Source: Gymnopilus junonius | Taxonomy: Eukaryota > Basidiomycota > Agaricomycetes > Agaricales > Galerinaceae | Assembly: GCA_015501075.1 (NCBI GenBank) | Contig: JADNYJ010000001.1 | Span: 62,001 to 126,000 of the forward strand | Reading direction: 5' to 3' | Length of the DNA stretch: 64,000 nucleotides | Shown: positions 10,554 to 20,716 of the stretch, piece after piece | Numbering within the stretch: position 1 is the stretch's first letter | How the letters are laid out: every line of letters starts with the position of its first letter | The notes under the pieces: model-generated | The model's database searches: none | What the model was told of the DNA's origin: nothing | What the model saw: the letters and a program-made list of their open reading frames with translations, nothing else | Made by a program: the position numbers and the translations under genes

Positions 10554-11771
10554 ATGGTTCTGCACACAGCACTCAAATTCAGGCAAAGGAGCATTCATCG
10601 TTGTCTATACCGCCCGGGAACATTTGCGAGACATTTGCAGGCGCAGTCATCTCCCCAGGCATTTCTGGAGAATCTCGAATCGAGCCCTGGCATTACATAT
10701 CTTTCGCTTAATCGACCGCAAAGCAAAAATGCCATTTCAACAACCCTGCTGCAAGTAAGTTTATCGTTTGGTTCGATAATTTCAGTATTTAGAGCGTTTC
10801 ATTGCAGCAAATGCGTGATTGCCTTGAACAGATTCACTACGACAAGAGGTAGAGCAAGACCCCCTATCTTTTGAGGGCAAACGGAGCCCATTGAATGACC
10901 TTTAAGTGTAGTGTCCGCGTCCTGATTTTGCGCTCAACCACAGTTGGGTCTTTCTGTGCTGGAGCAGATCTTGTTGAACGACGAACGATGTCCCAACTTC
11001 AAGTGTCCAAATTCCTTGCCGGTCTCCGCGATACCCTTGCCAAATTAGAGTCCCTTCCACTACCCACTATTGCTGCTATTGATGGTCCGGCTCTCGGAGG
11101 AGGTCTCGAACTAAGTCTTGCTTGTGATTTACGTGTTGCTGGTGAGACGATGTGTTTATATAACCTAAGGCGGACGCTCAATATATTTTCGTCAGGCCAC
11201 GACGTTACAAAGATTGGTTTGCCTGAAACTAGCCTTGGAATCATTCCAGGAGCTGGCGGGACCCAAAGAGCAACACGGATTATAGGTCCATCGCGGGCTA
11301 AAGACTTGATCTACACAGCACGTACTCTGACTGCTGTAGAAGCTCTAGAATGGGGTATGTTCAGGACTTAGAAACGAAAAGCTTTTAACAATGCGATCCA
11401 TTCACAAAGGACTTGTCAACTATGTTTCTACCCCTGGAACCACGGCTTTCGAACGCTCATTGAGCCTCGCAGAATCCATTGCGCGTAATGGTTTGTGTAC
11501 GCTAGTCTTCGGCCTTAGGCAAAGCTGATTTAAGTGATCAGCACCATTAGCTCTTCGAGCTGCCAAACAAGCAATATCTAGGTCAGAGGACTTGGCTTTG
11601 GAAACTGGTATAACCTTCATTCTTCGCCATCACGGTGTTATCCTCATAATTTAATCATCAGGCCTTGATTTTGAACGCGCCACATACGAAACTCTGTTGA
11701 CCACCAGAGACCGATCAGAAGCTTTGGAAGCTTTCCGAGAGAAAAGACGTCCGATTTTCACAGGTGAATAA
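10554..11771 (+). CDS. Enoyl-CoA hydratase, AUH/methylglutaconyl-CoA hydratase type
   Basis: This crotonase-fold protein probably hydrates 3-methylglutaconyl-CoA in mitochondrial leucine degradation, by similarity to AUH. Seven exons join in frame: 10554-10754, 10808-10848, 10912-11141, 11196-11354, 11410-11490, 11542-11607 and 11662-11771, giving about 295 aa. Visible motifs are GSFCAGADL (first oxyanion-hole region), IDGPALGGGLELSLACDLRV (second oxyanion hole) and GLPETSLGIIPGAGGTQR with the catalytic Glu region. The tail ends in EKRRPIFTGE, as in AUH. The start is the weak point: the Met at 10554 gives a basic, Arg-rich leader fitting a mitochondrial presequence, but alternatives at 10462 or 10490 in other frames would need an extra intron. 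The LINE lies less than 100 bp upstream and may have displaced the promoter. A general short-chain enoyl-CoA hydratase is the alternative. Confidence 0.9.
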
Positions 11772-11845
11772 GATACTACGAATATATTTACAGTTCCACT
11801 GTCAGGCAAGCGACGACGTCGATTGCGGAATTATGTAGATGAATT

Positions 11846-14800
11846 TCAGTTTCCAAATGATTTCGAAAAGGTACCTGTGATGCTGGATGGAATCGCAGGA
11901 ATCCCCATTGAAATTCCATCCATTTTCAAACTCTCGAGTTCCTTCATCATGACACTCAAACGGCCAAACCTATCCTTGAAACCATGCCCTGAACTAGTTT
12001 CGTCGGGGACTGCTTCGGAGTCAAATCCCTTCTCAAACTGACCCCAGTCACTTCGAAGAGAAAGATATGGCTTCAGCAATGAAGGATCGATGCGGCCCAG
12101 ATAATTCTCTGTGATGTAGGACTTTAGAATTTCGGGTCGGACAAGGAAGACGTTTCCAAGCTGGCGGAGGAGTTCATAGCGCTCGTGCAGTGCTGGGATC
12201 CCAAAGGTGCTAATGGTATCCTGATAGGATTTGAGGTCCCTAGAGCAAACATCATCAGCGTGCTCTACCAAGATGTATATACCAACTAACTTGGCCAGCA
12301 TCAATCCCCCCGTTGCATTTACAGGGAATTTACGTAAATGGTCCAAGAGTAAACTGAGACAATGCACGTTAGCCCTAGACGCGAATATCTGCGCCGAAAG
12401 GGCTCACCTGTGGAAAGCGACGCCAATTTCCGTCAAGAAAACCTCAAGATTCTTTCCGCTCAAATTTTGTTTAGCAGCGTCACGAACTTTTTCTAAACTT
12501 TCACAACATAAAATACATGGCTCTGTGTTAACTCGGGCGAACGACAGGTCATCGTTTCGAGGCTTGAAATCGTTCCGCTTCTGCTTGGTTAGCTGGCCAG
12601 ATAACCAGTTTATGATGGCTGGAGAAAGATTGAGTACCTTTCTCAAAAAACTGACGACAAAAAGTTTACCTTCGGTAATACGCTGAAGGAGGGTGTTGGC
12701 CCCCATTTCCATACGATTTACAGTCTGATTGTTGAACACAACCATATCCCGGCGTATGGTCACAGAAGAACTCGCCAATGGAAGAAGGGCGATGCTGACG
12801 TACTGTTGCCAGAGGTGGCAAATCAAGTCAACTGCTTTCACAATGGACAAGGGCTGTAAATTGGGTTCAGATTTAGTGTCGTTGACGTCAATTCTCGCTA
12901 AAGCACTGCAGAAAGAGGATTAAATACCCCAGAGCCTCACATAATAGCTTACTCACGTCTCGATAGCAGCGTCGACGTATGACGTTCCGATGGCCTCTGC
13001 TAACACTCGGAGGAGGGTGGAAGTATTTTTAGGCCTAGCACGTATCAGCAATAAAACTGTGGATACTCCTAGAGCACTTACACATCGTTTGGAGGGCTTA
13101 ATTCCACACAGCGGCCAATTGCTTCTGCATGCCACTTAAGCATTTTCTCGGCGACATCAACACTCAACGTTCCATCTTCCTCGCGAATCGGTTCTTCGTT
13201 CAATTTATCTGTATTCCGATCAGACGTGATTACTCCGAATCTCATTAGAGCAGCCGCTGCTTGAGCAGAAGTTGTATTTCCGCCATTTGCAGTTGCTGCA
13301 GTTGCTGCACTGATTTGGTTAACCATGCGATCGAACATCGAGGCTTTGCCTTTTTGAGCTTTCTATTATGGAAGTATGTTAGTCCAAGGAGCAAACTCTC
13401 AATGCCAAGCACGAACATGGTATCGAGCAAAGTTGACCAGCAAATTGCTGTAGATGGTTGCCAAGCTCTTCGTCTCGCGTTCCATGTACCGCTGACCTTC
13501 GGTATAAGGTACGAATAATTCTTCCATGGCTGTTTCCAACATTGTACTGATTGCAGCCGATGCCGATAGACCAGCTGCCGGGGCAGCACCAGTTAGCGAT
13601 CTTCTGAATTCTGTCGCTTCATAAGGAGTCCTTGAGGACGTGTGGGGTAGTTCATGGGCTTTCAGGTCTTCAACCAATGCTGAGGCCTGGAAATGAACGA
13701 GCTGTAACACTCTCAAATAAGCCAAATCAGAGATTTCTGAACCCTTGTGAAGCAGATGTTCCATGTGTTGTTGGATCTGTAACATTCTATCAATCCTCAG
13801 TAAATTAGCACTGACTTCCACTCACTGATTGTGCAAACACTCTTTGCAGAAAAACCTGCATCACAACAGGTGGATTTGGGAACACCGCCTTAACGATTTG
13901 AGCTTCTGTATCTACTGTAGTACGTATCTCTGCGAAAAGTTCAGTCAGACCGATTTCAGTCTTCGGCGGGGTTGTGTTCGGATCTGGGATTAATTTCCAC
14001 CTATACCCCATGAATGTTACCAAGCTCAGTATTAAACAATATATGGCAAACTAACAGGACATTGTCCACTGGCGTAGGTGCCTCTCGGACGTTGTTGATA
14101 AAGAAGTCGTGTTGATTGACATAGACTTGGATGCATGACGCCCCGCCATTGAATTCAAGTAAAGTCTGAGCACAGTGCTGGAGTGTATATTAGCTTGCCG
14201 TCAAATATTAGAAAGAAGGCTGACAAACATGCATCATTTTGGGATCCCCTTTACGATAGCACCTGTCGAAGAGATTCAGCATCTCTTTTTCGAACTTTTC
14301 GCAATATTTCTCGATGGCTTCGCGTGTCTATAATTGGACGTTTAGTAAAAAGATGATGTCAGGTCCTTATATTTACCTTCTCCGAATTGGGCAGATCCAC
14401 CTCTTTTGCCACAGTGTTCAGGCGACGCAGAATCACAGCGACTTGCCTTCTTCCGGTCTTACCATCCTTGCGTAAGGCATCAAGTCGAGTAGTGTCGCCT
14501 TTGCTGAATTGGTTGTAGAAATCAATAAGGTCGTAAGCTGCCTGAGCTCTCTGACGTTCAATGTGAACGGTCTCCAATTGATCGCCTGAGAAATGAATAA
14601 TGAGACGATTCAAGAGAGGTAAGACTTACCGATTCGTATAGCAGTGCTACTAACGTCGTTCATTCGACTTTCCATGCCCGAAAAGGAATCACTAACTGCC
14701 TGAGCCAAATAGAGTATGCTAAGAGACCTACGTTGGTATATTAGATATGAGTGGACACACCTCAAAGCCTTTATTCAACTCCACCATTTTCTTCGAATAT

Positions 14801-15170
14801 TCTCGTTCTGCTACGCGAACACTCTTTTCCATTTGCTCAGTCTTTGCTTGAACATCCTTCCGAACTGCAATAAGCTTGTCTACAGCCGCCTCAAATGACC
14901 GAATGAATGGTTTCGGATCGAATGCTGCATGACGGAGTAAGACGGGAAGGGCGATTTCCATAGAAAGTTATGAACATACGCCCATTATCGGCCTTCGATT
15001 CAGCGATTAATTTCTCTGATACTGAACCAATGAAATCAGTGACATCGAATTTCCCCTGCACGTCCGTTCGTCAGGAACCCCAATGCATAGGTGCAACCAG
15101 AATAGTCATGCACCTTGAATGCAGAGACTTCGAGGTAATCATGCTGCTCAAAGTCTTGCTGTGGGGACAT
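11846..15170 (-). CDS. SEC10: Exocyst complex component Sec10
   Basis: Sec10 is a subunit of the octameric exocyst that tethers secretory vesicles to the plasma membrane. Translation from the Met at 15168-15170 starts MSPQQDFEQHDYLEVSAFK and continues over an intron into GKFDVTDFIGSVSEKL, then DNGPFDPKPFIRSFEAAVDKL. A long helical coiled region follows (KTEQMEKSVRVAEREYSKKM, DQLETVHIERQRAQAAYDLI). The C-terminal helical-bundle region includes NYLGRIDPSLLKPYL and SDWGQFEKGF, the usual end of fungal Sec10. Many short introns separate the exons. The start is supported by a match to the expected N-terminus and lies 193 bp from the divergent RIX1 start, so the two probably share a promoter region. 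No lesion was seen. Confidence 0.93.
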
Positions 15171-15363
15171 TTAAGTAAAGCCTTGAGAGGGCAATAATGG
15201 TATGCTGCAGAGTGGTACGTGTGGTGTTTATTTAATTAGACATGACCATGGAGACCAGCGCGTCGAGTGATTGGAGGTATTGCTTTGTACTTGTTAGATT
15301 CCGGGGTTTTAAATTTCAGGCTATCTTATTTTTAGTGCAAGTCTTCTTGCTCTACTGTCCAAC

Positions 15364-18006
15364 ATGGAGCCTGGGAGCAATCTCAAGAGCCTATTACAGA
15401 CACAATTGGCGTCCGACGCGTCCGCCACGAGATACCTACCATATTGTCTATCGATGCTGACCGCGGACTCCTTGCAGCCCTCTCCCCATTCAACAAAGTG
15501 GACCACAAGAATAAATGCTCTTCTTCACTCGAAGGAATCGGGGGCTCGATGGGCAGGACTTTGTCTTGCATACAAATCGTCTCTTCTATCACAAGGCCTA
15601 ATGATTGATGCCGCTCAGTCCTGGATCACGACTGCGTTGCCTATATTTTCAGTGAGTGCAGTTGATCACACTTTTCCATGATGTCTAATCTTGTTTTCCG
15701 TAAGAGAAACGAACCCATTCCTGTTCTGAAAGCCGCAATCAGACTTTTACGCGTTGTTTTTACGACAGCGGTCGATGTTCCAGAATTTCATAGACAGATA
15801 TGCATACCTAATGTCGTGAAATTCACGTCGGCAATTGTGTCCTTGGTAGAAAACAACCCGGACCTCGAATTATGTGTGAGCAATTTCCCCACAAATTCGC
15901 AATTTTTGTAATGATACTAATTTCCTCAAGATAACTTGCTTGGGCACCCTTACACAAATAGTGACCTTATATCCAACCACACACCGAGCCTCTTCGGCTG
16001 CATTATCTGCTGTGTCCATTCGTTACCTGAACGGATCTCCTGCTGGGCCGACCGACAAGGAAAAAGTAGCTGCTGCCTCTCAACTTTATGCTGTTCTTCC
16101 CTTGACCGGGGGCAAAGTTGGTGCTATCAACCTCTGGAGAAAATCAGTAGACGAGACCTTGGCATTTGGCTGGGAATCTTTTCACTGCTTACGCACTACA
16201 TTCCCCATTGGTACGTCTTACATTCTCTTCATGCCGTATTTTCTAAACTCATACCTACAGCCAAGGGTTTTGACCGGCCGAAACTTAGTGACGAACCCCA
16301 GGTCGTTATACCCATGAATCACGACAGGCTACATTGCTGTATCACTACCTTCCAGAGTCTTTTGAGGTAGGTAACTTTTGATTTTCAAAAAACAATCTTC
16401 ACTTTTAATAGCACAGCGATCCAACGACCGTGCAAGTTCCCCTTGGAGATTTGGTCAGGTTCATATTTTGTCTCCTGAGCTGTTCGACCGACGAAAAGGT
16501 TTGGTGAATCGCGTTCTATAACACTTGTTTCTCTTCAATTTGGCTTGTTATTAGATCGACGGTTTCATCGACCCTTCAATACGTGCGATGGAAGTTGCTG
16601 AAGTTCCACATATATGGGCCCTAGGTTGTACCCTCCTCACAAGCATGACTGAGCAGTATGTCTTACGCCACCCACTTTTTCGCGACTCACCCCATGCACA
16701 GGTTTCACTCTCAGTTGAACCCTCATTCCGGGCAGCTCTTGTCTGTACTGGCTTTCCAATTGGATAAAATGCCAAATGAGTACATCCTTCCTCTTATTCT
16801 GTTTATCTGTTACTGAAAGACTATTAGCCATCAACGACTTTATTTACTCAAGGCGCTTGACTCCCTTTTGAAAAACTGCTACCTATTGGACTCCTCTGTT
16901 CTTCCAACTAGACTAGCAAAGGCAGTGCTTCCTTCAATTACTCAGCTGCTTTCTTTGCCCTTTGGTAATGGTACTGGAAAGGGCAAACCGTCTTCGAGCA
17001 AAGATAACAGTGGCAAGAAGAGAGCTCGTAACTATGAGGGAGATGAGGTGTTCAAATTGACACGGCGAGCTATATTCTCCACGGCAGAGGAAAGACATAT
17101 TTTGTTGCTTTCTATTGATGGTAAGTCCTTGCTTGCAACAGACTCCAGAAATTCAACGCCTTTCAGTCGTCCAAGTATTGTTCAAGAACCCCAATTTATC
17201 TTCTGCTATGCAATCAATCATTGCACGTATATTCATATTTATTCTCCTTTTCCTTCCAAGAATGCCTGCTTCGTTACTATCCGAAGATCCCAGTTTTTTG
17301 CAAGTGATAACTACCAAAGTCCAGAAGTTTGCATTTGTGATCGGTTCGGGGACAACCAGTGTCATGGGCAAAGCTTTACCTTTTGTCATCCAGGAGGGTT
17401 TGACAGGCAGTCTCCAGGTGATTCATTTGAATAAATTGTTCGTGAGCGACGCCCTGAAGTTTTTTTCTTATTCCAGATGCAAAATGATATTGCAATGCTT
17501 CTGCATCCTCGAGTGCCGCCGCTGGTACGCTCAATGCCTCACGTTGAGCTTCTTTCTCTGTGGAAGGCTGAAGAATCACAAGGAGAAGCGGAAATACTAT
17601 CAAACCTAATGGCTCTAAACACCCACGATGTACATCCGAACAATCCTCCAGAAGATATCGTAATGAATGACCAGATTGCTCCAGCTCTGGAAACTCGTGA
17701 GACTATTCAAAACGCCACACTCAAAAAACCTTCAACCACAGAAAGTATCCCACCATTTCCCCTCCAATTAACTCAAGAGTCGATGTTCAAAGTCAACTGC
17801 CTATTGAACAAGAGAACGAGGACAGAGACCAGACTGCGGGACTGTCTTCCATCCAGAAGTCTATGACTGTTACCAATGCAGACCGTGGGCCCGGAGAAGT
17901 ATCCCAGACCTCCTCGACTGCCTTTCCACCACAAATCGAGGAGGACGAAAATGAGGAAATGCCAGAGATTAACATGGAAACAGATTCAGAAGTTGAATCA
18001 GGTTGA
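15364..18006 (+). CDS. RIX1: Pre-rRNA processing protein Rix1 (PELP1 family)
   Basis: Rix1 is part of the Rix1-Ipi1-Ipi3 complex, which works with Rea1 in late 60S pre-ribosome maturation in the nucleoplasm. The N-terminal helical-repeat domain reads through several exons: SGARWAGLCLAYKSSLLSQG, PIPVLKAAIRLLRVVF, CLGTLTQIVTLYPTTHR and LYAVLPLTGGKVGAINLWRK. The C-terminal exons become acidic and low-complexity and end in EEDENEEMPEINMETDSEVE with a stop at 18004-18006, a typical Rix1/PELP1 tail. The frame used at 17477-17700 differs from the final frame. Either an intron of about 86 bp (donor near 17659) or a missing base in the A6 run near 17725 is needed to connect them. The gene is convergent with the RRN11-like gene, only 16 bp between stops. 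Confidence 0.85.
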
Positions 18007-18022
18007 TGAATGCCAGAAAGGA

Positions 18023-18941
18023 TCATCTAGAACTGAAACTCTGAGTACGCAGTCGTTTTTTGTCAGGGTGGTTGTCTAGGGCCATCGGTTCGTCGTCCGA
18101 GTCCCCTTGAATATGCCGCTCCGCATTCTGTATGGTAGAAATCTATTTCAGACATTATTAGCACGTCTATCATTATAGGTTTGCACAAACTTTGTTTATG
18201 AAAGCTTCGACCAGAGTGCTGTTCGGATCAAGGATCTTTGCATGATCTAAATGAGCTTGCGCTTCTCGCAGCAAGGTCCACTCAAATCCACTAGAAGATG
18301 CTAACAGAAGTTAGTAAAATAAACAGTTACGTCCAATTTATCCTCCAACCTGAGGCTGATTGTGCAAGATATAAGGAGGCAAGACCAGCGTACATATGAA
18401 GGACTGGGTTGTCTTGATATGGAAATGAGGGAAGATAACTAACAGAGTACGTCAGAAAAAATTCATGAAAATGGTAAAACGAATCACAGCTCCAGTTCAT
18501 CTAAAGCATTCCTGCATTTTCCTTGAAGAAGGAGACGAAATACGAGTTCCTTGAGGATCGATTCTCGCTAGAATTGTATTCACTTTACTGTTGTTGCTGA
18601 AAGTACAGATCTCGTACATCTTCTGGATACTGTAGCATCATGGTTCGCAGGTAGTCGATAGTGGTTTCCAAATTGTGTTCATCGGCATTATTCTCGCCAA
18701 GTATGTGGAGCCCAGTGGTCCAAAAGGCTTTCCAGTCAAATTCTTTACATCGGGCAAGGATCGCCCATACACGCTTGGCTCTCCCAAAGTCACGCCTCTG
18801 TATACTCAGCTGCAGTATGTCGTACAGTCGCCGTAAGTGAACCTTCCGAGCCGTCGATGGCCTTTTAGATTCAAAGCTGGAAAACAGAAAAATGTGGTCA
18901 TCGGAGGACATTGATGGGGCTAAACAACGCCAAAGGGACAT
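18023..18941 (-). CDS. Rrn11-like RNA polymerase I initiation factor
   Basis: The protein is helical and TPR-like: HLRRLYDILQLSIQRRDFGR, AKRVWAILARCKEFDWKAFW, ELVFRLLLQGKCRNALDELE, YLPSFPYQDNPVLHMYAGLA and EAQAHLDHAKILDPNSTLVE. This resembles Rrn11, the core-factor subunit that recruits RNA polymerase I to the rDNA promoter. Exons join in frame across about five introns. The last intron, with donor gtttgt after FINK and acceptor tacag, leads to an acidic and basic tail ending QGDSDDEPMALDNHPDKKRL and a few more residues before the stop at 18023-18025. Without that splice the protein would stop near 18173. The start is uncertain: the Met at 18941 keeps frame, but a Met cluster near 18960-18975 followed by an intron is an alternative. 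The family call is from remembered pattern similarity only. Confidence 0.65.
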
Positions 18942-19034
18942 ACATACCGAGCTGAGAAGTCATGACCATGACCATGAGCCGCAATCACCGTGACACTCTT
19001 ATTGCAATTCTAACCTGAGCTTTTCTTCCCCTCA

Positions 19035-20187
19035 ATGGATGACGATATCACATTCGGCGCTTCTGTCTGGGCAGCAAACGAACCTCTGGAAGCAACCCCG
19101 TCATTGAAATCAGAGCTATTAGTTGGCGGGCTTTCCAAAATTGACGACCCTTCCTACGATGATTTCGACGATTTCGATGCGCCAGGAGAAACACTCAACA
19201 ATGATCTGAAGGATGATGATTTTGGAGATTTCGATGACTTCACAGAGGCGGGCGCTGGATCGTCTTCGGCCTTTGGTGATGCGGTCAGCTTCGAGGAACG
19301 GATAGCTGGCCCTTCGTCGCAAATTTGGCGTCCGCTTCAACTAGACCCTTTCCCATCTCGGTCAAGTCTACAAAACGAGATATACGAGACCCTGTCCTCT
19401 GTTTGGAATTATGAGGATATCCGCGATGTCACTACCGATGAAAGCATTCGAGAAGCAGAAGGAATCTCGCAGATTCTGCTGACTCCTAGTAGGTATGCGT
19501 GATCTCACTTTAATTTAATTCGTCATTCAATTCTGTTATAAGCCGTGAAATGTATAAACTGCTATTGCAAACCCCCCCGCCCACCAAACCTCCAAACTGG
19601 ACACGTTCTCGTATACGAAGGCAGCACTTGATTGCTCTTGGGATACCCGTTAATTTAGATGAAGTGCTACCTCGTGCCAATGTAAAGCCTCTACCACCTC
19701 TCGAAGTTCATACGCGTCCCATGTCAGCTCCTCCAGCTTCTCGTCCTCCGATTGGTAAAGGGAACGGGTCAAGCACTAAGCCAAACTCGAGAGCCGGAAC
19801 ACCTCAACCAGGACAACAGGGTATATTTGCTCAGTTTGGCCCTAAACCCGAGCTTGACATTGCTCGTATCAACAAACTACTGCAACTCAACTCCGGTATG
19901 CCCTCTGAGATTATTTGCTGCAATGCAGCAATTCACTGATTTCTGTTGACCTAGAATCTTTGACCATGCAGCCTTTGGCTAATTTGGAACGATACCTCGC
20001 TGATATAAGAGCCCAAACGGCAAACACGTCGAATTTATTGACATACTTGTTACAATCGCGAGATGCATTACAGCAAGACTCTGAGACGTACAATGGGCTT
20101 ATTGCAGAAATGGTCGGTCAAGCACAGAATTTGAAGTCGGGGAAGACGCGAATGGGTAGCATTCGGCGCGGAAGCGGGATTTCATAA
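19035..20187 (+). CDS. LAA2-like AP-1 accessory protein (DUF5102 type)
   Basis: Three exons (19035-19492, 19543-19895, 19955-20187) join cleanly to about 347 aa. The N-terminal third is very acidic with repeated DDFDDF and DDFGDFDDF motifs, which in clathrin-adaptor accessory proteins bind AP-1 ear domains. A conserved-looking block follows (IYETLSSVWNYEDIRDVTTD), then a Pro/Ser-rich linker and a C-terminal helical segment (SLTMQPLANLERYLADIRAQ). The organisation resembles yeast Laa2 (YBL010C), which with Laa1 helps AP-1 localise at the trans-Golgi/endosome. The adaptor-binding motifs are seen; the family name is inferred. An unrelated acidic trafficking protein is possible. Confidence 0.55.
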
Positions 20188-20716
20188 CTTTGTTCGCATT
20201 TCTTGCGAAATGCCTGTTTGACCCAGGCTTTTTACGAGCAAGTCCCCTCATTACCTGGGCTGCTTGCAGCGACTCCGACCTGGATTGTGGTATCATCTAG
20301 ACTGGGTTGTACCATGGTCGAAGTCACTTGCTGTATCAATGGAACCTATGTAGCTCTGATACCATCATTCATGTAAGACATCTTCTTGATCAGTCGAGGA
20401 CAAGGTACTGTCGAGTCGGAAACAGTAACAGGTTAACACTAACCCGACGGGCAAGCAACTGTCCAAACGGCCCAAAATGAGCACTTTTATATTACAAAAT
20501 GCTCATTTTGAGCCAATTGGACAGCCGCTTGTCCCCCGTGTGACAGTGACACCTAAAGTTAGATCGAATACATCACGTGATTATGAAAAAGTTTGTGATC
20601 GGTGTAACTGACAGTGGACTATTTCTTTACCTATCTGCAGTAATCCACTGCGAAACATATGCCCTTTTGTTTGTATAGTTTAACCAGATCCCGGTTCAAC
20701 GCCAAATTTAATCATC
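20188..20716. other. Intergenic region with long imperfect palindrome
   Basis: The gap between the LAA2-like and RPA190 genes must include the RPA190 promoter. It contains a long imperfect inverted repeat (listed separately) and no open frame of note. Confidence 0.7.
20449..20535. repeat. Imperfect inverted repeat, possible MITE or hairpin
   Basis: The left arm, running through ctgtccaaacggcccaaaat and gagca (about 20459-20483), matches the reverse complement of the right arm, aaaatgctcattttgagcc then aattggacag (about 20496-20525). A weaker match extends outward through gggcaagc and gcttgtccc. The central spacer is short and AT-rich. Arm length of about 35 bp with few mismatches exceeds what a typical terminator hairpin shows in fungi. 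A small foldback transposon remnant is the likeliest explanation. Confidence 0.65.
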
